Assembly: GCF_020509005.1 (NCBI RefSeq)
Contig: NC_063018.1
Span: 3,224,001-3,288,000 of the forward strand
Length of the DNA stretch: 64,000 bases
Reading direction: 5' to 3'
Origin: Fulvia fulva
Taxonomy: Eukaryota; Ascomycota; Dothideomycetes; Mycosphaerellales; Mycosphaerellaceae
The notes under the pieces were generated by a model, which made no database searches, was not told the origin of the DNA, and saw only the letters and a list, made by a program, of their open reading frames with translations. Every line of letters starts with the position of its first letter. Positions within the stretch are counted from its first letter, which is position 1. This document shows positions 23,941 through 35,006 of the stretch, piece after piece. The translations under genes and the position numbers were made by a program.

Positions 23941-26221
23941 TGTACTAAGGTGTACATATCTTCTATACTATAGCTCCTACTAGTCCTAGGACTTAGTAGC
24001 AGTTATAGCCTGTTCTAATTTATACTCAAAATGTGTACCTAACTTAGATAGATCTAAGTTATGCTCCTATAGAGAGGCATATGCTTAAGGTATAGCTTTA
24101 AGCTACTCTGAAACACTTTGAATAAATAGAACACCCCCTCTTAGCTTTGTCTAGATAACAGGTTTTCTAGAAAGGGATTTAAGGGTGAAACTAGGTAGTT
24201 AGATAGCAAACTATTAGCTAAACTAATTCTACGAAACAAGACTAACTCTAAGGCTAGGAACAAACAGGACATTTTCTAAGACAATTTGCTTTCTAGAAGG
24301 ACTACCTATTACTACACTTCCTATATATGTAGCTTGTAGATAGCCACCCCTAACCTTGATCTACTTCCTCTTTTAAAGAGGCCTTAGTGTCCTAAATAGT
24401 AAATCTTAGTCAGTTATATATAATAAAGCACAAGAGTTAAGCAACTACTCGGACGAGGGGTACTTACCCTTAGCTTCTATAGTAGAATAGGCAACCTCAT
24501 CAACATCATTATCATTTAATAGTCTCTTAGGGTCTGATACGTCTTTCTAGGTCGTATAGGCCCTTATAGGCTTACTAGAGGAGGCCTTTGGCTTACGGCT
24601 CTCCTTTATCTACTTTATAAGGTCCGTTATTACCTTAAGGACATTACGAAGATTTAGTAATAATGACCTCGTACGAGGTGGTGACGGTTGTCTCTTAGTA
24701 GGGTAGGTAACCCTAGCTAGTATGTCCTTGTTCCTAATAGCCTACTGAGCTATAGAAAGGTGTAGGCACTTGCTTATAAAATGGTCAACATTATAGAGAT
24801 GGCACGTAAGCTTGCCCTAGAAACCCTTCTTAGCGAACATAGCTGTCCCTTAACAAATCATTAATTCCTACTTCTCCCTAAGAATTGTAAGAATGTCTTA
24901 TAGTAAGAGATTTACCTAGGCATCAATTGCATCGCGAATTGAGCCAAATGAGTCTAGTAGAGCTACTAAGAGTTACTAGATCTTTCTGTCCTTAGCCTTA
25001 ATGTCTTAGAACTAAGGCGAGATTGAAATAGTCCTCCTTACAATTAAGCTAAGCTCCTACTAGGCGTTATCTATTAACTAGTCCTCTGTTATTACGAAAT
25101 TGATATATTGCTAAAGCAAACTTATTCTAGTAGCGAGAAGTCTTCTCTTATATTTAGCTTTAGCCTATTCCTATAACTCCTTTGTATACCGGATCTTATA
25201 TATTATCTCTTAGTTATCTATCGATAGACAGATGTACATCTTATATAGGGCCGTTACATTATGCCGTCTATACGATGCCTTCCTTATCGCTTAATCTAAA
25301 GGAAGGGATGACTCCGATGATGTAGAGGGTGTCGCTATAGATAGGGTTGTAGCGGGAATGTTCGTAATAATGTCTTCGAGGACCTAGTTAACCTGCTTTA
25401 ATACTAGGTATATTCTTATTAGCTTGAACTATGTTTCGTGGTTCTCTCTTATTAGAAGAGGTGCTACTCTATTTCTTATAAACCTAGTCTCGTTCTCTAT
25501 TTTTTTTGTAAGATAAGAGACAGGTTGGCTATACTTAGGTAGAAGGATATATTAGGTCGTACGCGATCGGATCGAAATGGGATAAACCGAACGCGAGGTT
25601 AATAGCGGAGAGGATAGCTATCCGCCGGGAAGAGGAGGAAAGTCGAAGGATCGTGTTAGTACTAAGACACTATAGCGTAACTCTCTTAGTAGAGGGGGTT
25701 TCTAAGACACTACGGCTCTCTTAGAATGAACAGTTAGTCGATACGAACGCGATGTCTAGAGAGCGACTCTTCTTAGTAAGCTCGCCTACTTGTCTAAGGT
25801 ATTAGTATAGGCTCCCTAACTCGGAGTCTAACAGTGCCTTACTAGGCTCTTTCACGTCTTATATATACCTATAGCACGGCTATAGCTTCCTATACAAGGC
25901 GGGTACGGCCTCTAGTCTACCTTCCTTTTATTCTAAAGAGGAATGACTCTAATACGACTTTGTCGAGGGTAAAACACCGAGTTACTAACCCGGGCTTATA
26001 ACCTATTAAATAGGTACGAGTTACGTAGTAGTAGAAGACGGCGGATTATACGAAAGACGAAGAAGGACCTAATAGGATAGCGTGTATCTATATATAGTAT
26101 CGCCGGTGTTAGTATAGGTGTTTTAGGAGGGATAGCTATACTTAGGACTTGACTAGTAAGCCCTAATTACTAATCCCCCTAAGCACCTAATGTTGACCCT
26201 ATGACCTACATATTCTTAACA
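23941..26221 (-). mobile_element. Inverted 5' fragment of Copia-2
   Basis: This is the reverse complement of 17452 to about 19720: LTR (26004-26221), primer site, and gag to the start of integrase. It ends abruptly within the polyprotein at 23941. The two copies form inverted repeats of about 2.27 kb separated by about 4.2 kb. A 3'-truncated LTR element is not a normal integration product, so rearrangement is likely. Confidence 0.8.
26004..26221 (-). repeat. LTR of the inverted Copia-2 fragment (218 bp)
   Basis: Read on the minus strand it starts TGTTAAGAAT and ends TTTAATA before the GGTTATAAGCCC primer site. It matches the 22691-22908 LTR in length and sequence and not the U3 part of the 17452 LTR. 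Confidence 0.82.
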
Positions 26222-26813
26222 TACCTAGATAATATCCTAATCTTTAGCGACATATTCGAGGAATATATATAATACGTACGTAAAGTACTATAACGTATAC
26301 GTAAAGCCGGCCTATAATTAGATATCGACAAATACGAGTTCTACTAAATAGAGACGAAGTACCTTAGTGTTATTATAGGAGTCGACGGTATCCGTATAGA
26401 CCTAGAAAAGGTCGACGTAGTTAAGAACTAGCTTACTCTAATATACCTAAAGGATGTATAAGCATTCCTTAGGTTCGGAAACTTCTATTAAAGGTTTATA
26501 TAGAACTTCTCTAAAATCTATATGCCCCTTACGAATTTAATAAAGACTAGTAAGAATAGCAAGCCGATACTATTCGTTTAGACAATAGAATACGAAGTAG
26601 CCTTCTAAGGATTAAAAGATACATTCTTAACGGACACAATACTCGTATAATTTGTACTAGGGTTAGAAACTATAGTCGAAACAGATGCCTTAGATTTCGT
26701 TACTACGGTAGTAATTTTATAGAAATACGGAGACGTCTAGAGACCGGTAGTATATATGTCTAAGAAGATGTTACTATAGGAGTGTAACTACGAGATTTAT
26801 AATAAGGAACTAT
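26222..26813 (+). pseudogene. Gypsy-C pol remnant, second part
   Basis: The frame resumes with YLDNILIFSDIFEEY (the YLDD box of RT) and continues through RT thumb and RNase H blocks to YNKELL at about 26808, where the Copia-1 copy C LTR interrupts it. The expected continuation of RNase H and integrase is not found to the right. Confidence 0.75.
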
Positions 26814-27020
26814 TATTACGTTAGAAGTATAGGAAGTTATTATACGGGCTTATATAGGGTGTTTCAAAAGCAGGTTGTGTATTACATATGTCTATCTAGA
26901 ATGGACAAGTGTTGCTCTTAGAGAGGCTGTAGGTGACTAATTAGTCACCTAATTCTTAGCGTACGTGGCCTCAAGTTTTGATAATAGGATGTTACCTATA
27001 TATACGCTCGGATCGCGATA
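26814..27020 (-). repeat. 3' LTR of Copia-1 copy C (207 bp)
   Basis: It has the same length and ends as the pristine LTR, with RIP-type changes only. The adjoining CACCCCCTTA is the complement of the polypurine run. Confidence 0.9.
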
Positions 27021-28307
27021 CACCCCCTTAGCTCGTACGCTAGAGTAAATGAGCTAATTCCTATATAATCGCGTGCACCCTATTATAACTACCCCCCTAC
27101 CTATAGTAGTGACGTTAGGCCCTCGGTATTACTACTACTATAGTAAGGGTAAGTCGGCTATTTTAAGTAAAGTAAGGTAAGGTAAGTAAGGTAAGCTTTA
27201 TACCCCTTCCCTTATTCCTTACTTTCACTGCTACTATTGTTACCTAGATAATAAAGTATAGAATATATAACTATTACCGGTAAGATAGCTTAGGTAATAG
27301 TCCCGTTATACGGACTTTTACTTAAGTGTATAATCATCTTACCTACCGGCAAACATTAGAGGTCCTAAGTTCAATCTAGGGGTAGCCTTAGTCCTATTGT
27401 ATACTTAAACATATATTGTCGTCCGCTCAACTTATTAAATTGTCTAATAATTACTCTATACCAAGTTATTTCGCTCCGGCGAATAGTAAGAGAGCTCGCT
27501 CTGCCCCTAGGGAGTATAAGATACTAGTCAGTAGCGTAATGTACTAGGCTGTCTACGATAGAGCTTACACTATATAAGGTGTAATAGGGCTCTAATAGGT
27601 AATACCGGAGCAACGGTATCGGAAAGTTAAAAAGGCACCTTCGGGGTGCCTTACTTTCTATACTTTTAAAGGTCATTACCTTAGGGTGGTGATACCTTTT
27701 TGTTTTGGGCAAGTATGTGCTATATATAAGGTACGAAAGTAGCGGATAATATAGTAACAAGGTAGTAGTATTGTTACTAGTAGTAAGGTAGAGGCGTTTC
27801 TCGCTTTCTAATTAGACGCGCTACTTTTGTCGCGCGCGTACGCTACTACTAGTAACAGGGGTGTTTCTCGCCCTTACGCTATTAGCTAATAGGAGTCCGA
27901 GAAACACCTATTAATAATAGTACTAGGGCCGTACCGGTAAATAGTAGATGCTTTGCCCTAGCTTCGTTATCGTCTATAGCATTAGTAGCTACTAGTGGCC
28001 GTGTTTTGCGCCTACTAGCGCTTCTAGAGAGGTGTCCGTAAAGATGAAGCCGTTCGGTGTTCGTTTCGAGATAAGGTAAGGCCGCTACTACGGGCTTCTT
28101 AGGCGTCTGTTAGCCCGTTACCTCCTAATACGGCTATAGAGGGCACTAAGGTACGTGGGTCTACGCCTTTCTTAGCTATATTAAGTAGCTTAACGAAGTG
28201 CTTATACTTCTATAGTGGAAGTAGCTTAGTTAGCTCGTCTATAGGTATGTCGTTAGTACTAAGATACTTAATCTCAATGTCTCCGCGCTAGTCTTGCTAT
28301 TACGGCC
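27021..28307 (-). other. 3' untranslated region and RNase H tail of Copia-1 copy C
   Basis: This is the reverse complement of 11080-12342 in copy B, with the same hairpin (near 27628-27650) and the same 78-codon frame (27524-27760). At 28307 the end of the RNase H region joins directly to the linker before the RT, leaving out about 2 kb of the element. The joint falls at a shared TAATA. Confidence 0.75.
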
Positions 28308-29866
28308 AGTATAGTTCTTGCCTAAGGAGCTTTTAGTAGGCGTCTCGAGGTTATTAGGTGTGCGGCTACTAAGCCTGTTCTTCTACCCCCTCGGCCTATA
28401 CTATGTCTTACTCGTAATAAGCGACATATAGGTCGTAGTATTGTTTAGGCTCTTTAGCCGGTTCCGCTATTACGATGTTCTCGACAGGGGTCGTATACCC
28501 TACTATTAGGCGTAATAGGTTATAGAACGTAGTCTTATCGAAGAGGACGTCCTTGACTCGTATAACCCTATCTTTTAATAGGTCCTATACGCGGTAGATG
28601 TTAGTAGAGTCGTATCCTATAAGGTGGCCTATAAGTGCTCTCTCTTAGAGTTTCTCGCTCTTACTAGGCTGATCTAGTCTATAGATAAACACGTATACAA
28701 GGGAGCTATACACTACTATATAACCTACGTTCGGAATTCGTCCTATTACTAATTCGAATAGGGTCTTCTAGCCCTTTGACTAGATAGAGGATCGCTAGAG
28801 GATATATACTACTACTATAGTACATTCTAGCTAAAGCTTTTTCGGTAATCGTACGTAGATACGAATAGTTCTACTTATAGTAATAATTAGAGCTCTAGCT
28901 CTTTCTACTAGGTCCTACGTAGGCGCGTATTCCGCGGTTACGTGCTATTTAATCTTATTGTTATTAATGACTAAGCGAAACACCTTCCTAATAGCGGGCT
29001 CGTTATTGCTATAGAAGTATACGAACCTACGACTAATAAAGTTGATGAAGCTTAGTAGGCTATTAAAGCAAGCTAATACCGATTGCTGATCCCTATTCTT
29101 AATAGTGAACTAGAAGTGTCTATAGGTATCTAGATCGTAGAAGTAGACAAGGTACCTATTACCGTTATAGGCGATAGTGAATTCTGCTAAGTCTATAGCT
29201 ATATAGCCGTATAGGGTTGTTACCCTAATAGGCTAAGACCGATTATATACCTTATAAGCTTTGCTAAGCCTATATACTCTATATTATATAGTAAGGGGTA
29301 CGCTTAGACTATCGTTAATAATTACCCCCTTAACTCTAAGCGGTAACTACTTAATACGTTTAGCGCTAATATGACTAAAGATTTGATACTACTAGCGGCT
29401 AGAGAGCTTTCGGTGTTTAATAGGGGTCCTACTAGACGTAGCTATACCTTTAGTGCCCCTAGTACTATTTATGACTACGAGAACGGTGCGGTTACTATCC
29501 TCTTAAGTAGTTAGAGATACTACGCTATTAGTAGGTTCATCGCCGATATTTATATCCCTACTAATAGTACTAATAAAGTACGCGTTACGTATCTTTTTAG
29601 TGATCTTCGGTAGTACTAGGCCCTCTTTTATAGGCTATTAGTAAATGATAGGTGACTTAGGTAGTATGACCACCTTGAAGAAAGGGATTGTACTAGTAGG
29701 GCGGTATAGGTCTATCAATTTAGTGTCGTTATACTAGATTGAATTACTACGTCCGTACTACTAGAGTCCGGCTCTTTCTATACGTATATAAGAGATAACG
29801 TTTATATAAAAGCCTAGGTAGTAAGCCACATCTAGTAAGGTGAATAAATGGCCCCTAATTGATATA
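28308..29866 (-). pseudogene. Copia-1 copy C: protease, integrase and linker remnant
   Basis: It matches copy A positions of about 575-2155 in the same orientation. The integrase and GAG-pre-integrase blocks are recognisable, but Trp, Gln and His codons are altered and the frame is full of stops. It ends with the 16 bp duplication created by LINE-3. Confidence 0.8.
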
Positions 29867-32800
29867 GATAGATAGATTTGTCATTCCCCTGTTCTAGGAC
29901 CCTATCCGGCCTATATAGGTATATATCTATTGTTATATATAAAGGGAAACCCGAATAGGTGAAAACCCTTCCCGCCCCCGACTACTCCTTGTCTAGTTTA
30001 GCTTTCCCTCTAAACGTACGTAGTCTATGTCACTACCCCGTTAGCCCCCGCTCCTAGCCGGTCTCGTCGCGCTACGTCGTGTCCTCTCTTCCTACACTAC
30101 TCCTACTAGGCGGTACTGTTCTAGCCAGCCCTTCTCTAGTATCTAGTTCGTAATGTGCCGTAGGTCCTTAGCGTTGTTAAGAAGTACCCTAATCGTCCGG
30201 TTCCTCGCCTTTGCTATCTACTCCCCCCTTCCTAGCGACTACCTCGGATAGACGAGGAGTACGTACCGTACGTTCTAGGAGCGATAGCCGTAGGGGCAGC
30301 TAGTATTCGTGTATCCTAGAACCTTCCTCTATAATAGGTACCCCTAGAGGCCGATGTGTTCGCTTCGTAGTTAGGTTACTATACTACTCTATACCCTCGT
30401 AAGGCGGTAGTAGATAAGCTTCGGGGGGTGCTTAACCGCGGATTTTATAGCTGACTATTCCTTAGGTTGTCCCGCTAGCTAAGGGCGTCTACTATGCCCT
30501 ATAACCTAGTTGTTCCACCTCTCTTTCTATAGTTACTCTATAAACGATTTCTTACCTTCCTATTATGTTGCTAGCTATTCGTCCCTTACCCGGTAGTTCG
30601 GCTCGTTTCCGGGTCGAATGCCCCTATACGCTAGTACTAATTCGCGGGCCCTTGCGACTATACTAGCGATGACCTTCTATACTAGGTACTATGCCGACTT
30701 GCCTAAGTAGGAGGTCCGTAGTCCCTAGATATATAGGTCGATCGGCGGTATAGCGGTCTCGTACTTAAGCATCCTCGTTAGTATCGACTTATATACCCCG
30801 GTGACCTTCCTTAGGCATTGGTTTTAGAGATTCGCTAGCGGCGCGACGAGTCCCTTCGATAGGTAGGCCCTCTCGCCTAAGGACTATACTTAGCTACTAT
30901 AGGTAAGGACTGGCCGTATAATAGCCGTATATAGAAGTCGTGACTACCGGAAGTCCGCCCCCTATATAGACGTAGTGAGCCTCTAGCATAATGCTATATT
31001 CTGTTTAGCTTTCCGTAATATTGCCTATACGTGCTTCCTCTACCGTAGCGCCGGGTCTACCTATAGTCCGAGGATCCTAAGCTGATTTACCGGGTTAGTC
31101 GTGTGCCCCTATATCTAGATAGAAGCTTGCATATTATAGAACCGTAGCCGGCGCGTAAAGTGTATTAGATTGTACTTTTCTAGGGCAAACCGAGCCCCGT
31201 GCCTCCTAGCCTAGTCCTCGTAGATCTTGTGCTTCTCTTCTAGTAGCCTACAGTTCTCCTTAGTCGAGGAAGACTACGCTAGGATATTTATGTCGTCTAC
31301 GAAGCCGCTCGTAGCGGTGTTCTGGGATTCTAGGGCTAGGAGCAGCGTCGCTATAAAGAAGAGGAATAGAATAGGTACTAGCGTTAAGCCTTACGGGATT
31401 CTAGTATAGACTGCTTGAAATAGGCTTCTATACTAGCCGACTAGGATCGACGTACTACGGTTTTAGAGGTAGGACCGTACGAAGTTGACAAGCTACTCAG
31501 GGAGTCCCTTCGACCTTAGGATATAGAGTAGCCGCGGGTATAATACGTAGTCGAAGGCTCCCGATATGTCTAGGCTAAGTAAGGAAGCCACCTTGTCCCT
31601 ATTCTTATACTAGATAGCCTTTACCTAAGAGGTGATAAGTTCTATCGCGGATAGCGTCGATCGCTATAGGCGCGCACCTATCTAGGTGTCCGGGAGTAGG
31701 GAGTATTCCTCTACCGCCTCGGAGAGTCTCGTTATAACCAGCTTCTTAAGCGCCTTCCTAAGAGTATTAAGGAGCGTAATTGGGCGGTACGACTTCACCT
31801 ACGTATAGTCTTCCTTCTACGGCTTACGTAGGACCACTATCGTCGATTGTTTAAAAGCTATCGGGTAGTATCCGGTCTGTAGGCAGGCGTTAAAGATCGC
31901 TACAACTGCTAGGGCTAGTTGATCTCTACACTTCTTTAGTAGCTCGTTTGGGATCCTATCCAGCCCCGGGGCTTTCTTCGCCGGTAACTTCCTTAGTATA
32001 GCGGTAACTTCTCCCTCGGACACCTCCTATTAGACCGCGATGCTAGGGGCTAGGGGAGTAGAGCTGTTTATGTTACTTAGATTAGCCTCGACTAGGGGCG
32101 GGAAGAACTTACTAGCTAGTAGACGCGCCTTAGCCTCGGGGTCGCTAACCGGGCCACTAGGCGATTATAGCGCTAGGATAGAGAAGGAGGGGCCCTATGT
32201 AGGGTCCTGTCGGGCCTATTTCGCTAGCTTCTACATCCTCTCTAGCTTGCCGGCGATTTCTTCTACTATAGCCCTCTAGCCGACTACTTTCTCCCTTCGT
32301 ATCATAGCTTTCTTCTATTAGTATACCTCCCTATATACGTTCTAGGCCTCCTCGCTATAGCTACTCGTCTATACCCGGCGGGCTCTCCTTACTTCTCTTA
32401 CTACCGTAGTGCACTCCGGCGTCTAGTATAGTTTAGACTATGTTGTTAGTTAGGTAAGCGGAACGTGAAGTGAGGTCGCTTTTCTTATTTCGTCTATTAA
32501 CCCCTAGACTGCTTCGTCTATCTCGTCTTTACTGTTGTATTACTACTACGCGATCTAGACTAGCCTCTTAGAGTCATTAAGGTACGCCTAGATGTTGGCC
32601 TAGTGGGCCTTTCCCTAGTTTAGCTTAGGGGTTCTCGCTAGTGTGCGTTGTATCTATGTCGTAATAGAGGTCCTGACTAGCATGTAGTCTAACGACGCCT
32701 CGAGTTCATGTTCGATCCTATAGTAGGTTACCGTATAGTAGTAGCTATCTGAGATCTAGGAGAGGTCGATCGTGCCTTAGAGTCCCCCTCTCTTCTAGGT

Positions 32801-34851
32801 GCCTAGGTCCTTCGGGGTATTAAGGGCAATTGCGTTGCTCGCTATCAAGTCGAGTACTTCGTCGGCTATAGGGTGCGGCTACATAAGGCTTTCCTAGGAA
32901 GGGTAGTATATGTTGAAGTCTCCTACTACGATATGGCACCCTTGTCTCTTAAGCGCACTGTCTAGGTGTCTATAGACCCCTAGGTCGCGGCTAGACCTCG
33001 AGGCTAGCGGTTGTATATATAGGTTATGTATCTAGGTGCTACCTACGTAGAGGGAGGTAATATCGCCCCCGCCTTCTTCGTCTACGTAGTACACTACCTC
33101 CCAGTTAGATTCTAGTATGTCCTTGCTGATATAGAAGCACGTGCGGGGTCTGCCGTCGCCTCGTAGGTATGTCGTATAGCCTAGTGACTTATAGGTCGTT
33201 AGTCTCTTATAGTACGGGTTAATCTATAGCTCCTAGATTATAAGGACGTAGTAGACGCGCGGGTCCGCCTCGTATAGGAAATGGTTCTGGACTATATCCT
33301 TGCTATAGTTAACGTTATACTAGATAATACTAAGCGTGTCGAGGCTAGTTATTAGCATTGATAATCATTTCCTCTATATCGTCCTATGTCCTACTGCCCT
33401 ATACGTCCTAGTCTACGCCTATTGGCTATATACTAAAGGGGAGCCGGGCCTAGTTAGATTCCCTCGCCGTAGCTAGTAGAGCACGTGGCCTCCCGTACGC
33501 CCTAGGTTACGTATCCTTTATATCGTTCTCGGCCCTAGGGCGCTTATACCCGACCGCCGCTAGTTAGTTCCGGTGTAGGCTAGCCTTACGGTCGCCGTAG
33601 AATCTTAGGGCGACGGTTCTGTTTATGATTGCCTTGTTTTTCGCTAGTTTCCGCTATAGGCATTCCGCACTATACGATAGGTAGTGCCCCGGACAGTTCG
33701 CGTACCGTCTCGTAGTCGATATATAGTCCCTAGACATATAGTCTCCTATACAGTTCGAGTAGGCCTGCTTGTTTGTACACGTATAGGTTTGGTGTCTATA
33801 CTGTTAGCATTTGAAGCATTAGAGGACACGAAAGGATAAGGAGTGCTTTTCTACTATCTTGAGGCTATATTGCTAGACTAGGCCTTGTTCTATCGCTAGA
33901 TCCGCCGCTTTCGCGTCTTATAGCTATACTATTAGCGCCGAGGCCTTCTTGCCTTCTAGCCATTTCCTATAGAGCCAAGTCGCCTTCTAGATTAGAGAGT
34001 TAAGAGTGACCGGGTTGTCCTCTTAGAGAGCGCGTAGGTGACCCTAGTTAGTTAGGTCAAACTCCTTAGGTATGTCGTAGACTAGGATCGTAAATTGTTT
34101 TGTTAAGACCTTCGCTAATGCCGTAACCTTAGATGCCTACTATAGCTATACCTCTAGGTACCTCCTAGTAGTAGCAGAGCTAGTATAGATCTATAGAGTG
34201 CCGTTAGACTATTAGTTCACTACGACTACCCCTAGTTAGTTAATTCGTTAGGCGAGCTCCTTATTCGATAGCTTCGCAACTTCGGCCTAGTCTTCCTTTA
34301 CTACAATACGGATCGTAACTACATCGTACGTTAGGCGGGGGCCTAGTATCAATGCCGCGACCAATGCCTAGCTATAGGGGTATTGATTCCGGGTGGCCTT
34401 ACTAATCGCCTAGGACGTCGTCCTTATTTCTTATTGCCCTCGGTAATACGACAGTACAAGCGCCGTACGTAGCTAAGTGATCATTACCTATAGAGACCGG
34501 TAAGGGAGCTAATCGTTAGTTTCTATACTGTTTGCGTCCTCTATAAGTTGCTACTAGTTATCTTAGGGGGGCTTCGCCTATAGGGCCGTAGGCGCCGTTA
34601 GTGCCGTAGCCTAGGCTACTATTGCCTAGGAGTTGCCTAATGTAGCTAGGCACCTCCGCGGCGTTTGGAGCTGAAGAAATAGGGTGAAGAGAGCTTCAAG
34701 CTGTCTAGATTAAATAAGGTAGAACTCCCTTAGTCCTAGGGGCAGTGGCCTGCTTTATATATCGTTAGAATAGCCTTAATAAGAGCTTTCGAATGTGTCT
34801 TGTTTTGGCGTAGAGATCGATTTGACGATTTTATACTTCTTCTGGCTAACA
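29867..34851 (-). mobile_element. LINE-3: full-length-sized LINE, RIP-mutated
   Basis: It is 4985 bp long and flanked by the 16 bp duplication GCCCCTAATTGATATA (29851-29866 and 34852-34867). The 3' end on the left carries TAGATAGATAGA, the complement of the ATCT tail. The best preserved stretch is 31817-32023, an RT block with KKAPGLDRIPNELLKK and a VVLRKP end, in line with LINE-2 residues 279-332. Endonuclease-like sequence lies at about 32700-33360 and a zinc-knuckle region at about 33700-33840. Coding is otherwise broken. Its size agrees with LINE-1, so about 5.0 kb seems to be the unit length. Confidence 0.83.
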
Positions 34852-35006
34852 GCCCCTAATTGATATATAAATACGCCCTAACGCTACAATTAGAAAGGTG
34901 GTTGTTCTAGCCTAGATTTCTAAGGTAGTAAGGCCCTCTATAATAAACTCTATACCCTCCTAGTTATAAAGATAGACTACATAAGTGTCTAAACAGTTAT
35001 TATATA
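34852..35006 (-). pseudogene. Copia-1 copy C: protease-region sliver between two LINEs
   Basis: These 155 bp match copy A positions of about 2140-2290. The ends are the duplications made by LINE-3 (34852-34867) and LINE-2 (34994-35006), which shows two independent insertions about 140 bp apart in the same host. Confidence 0.85.
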
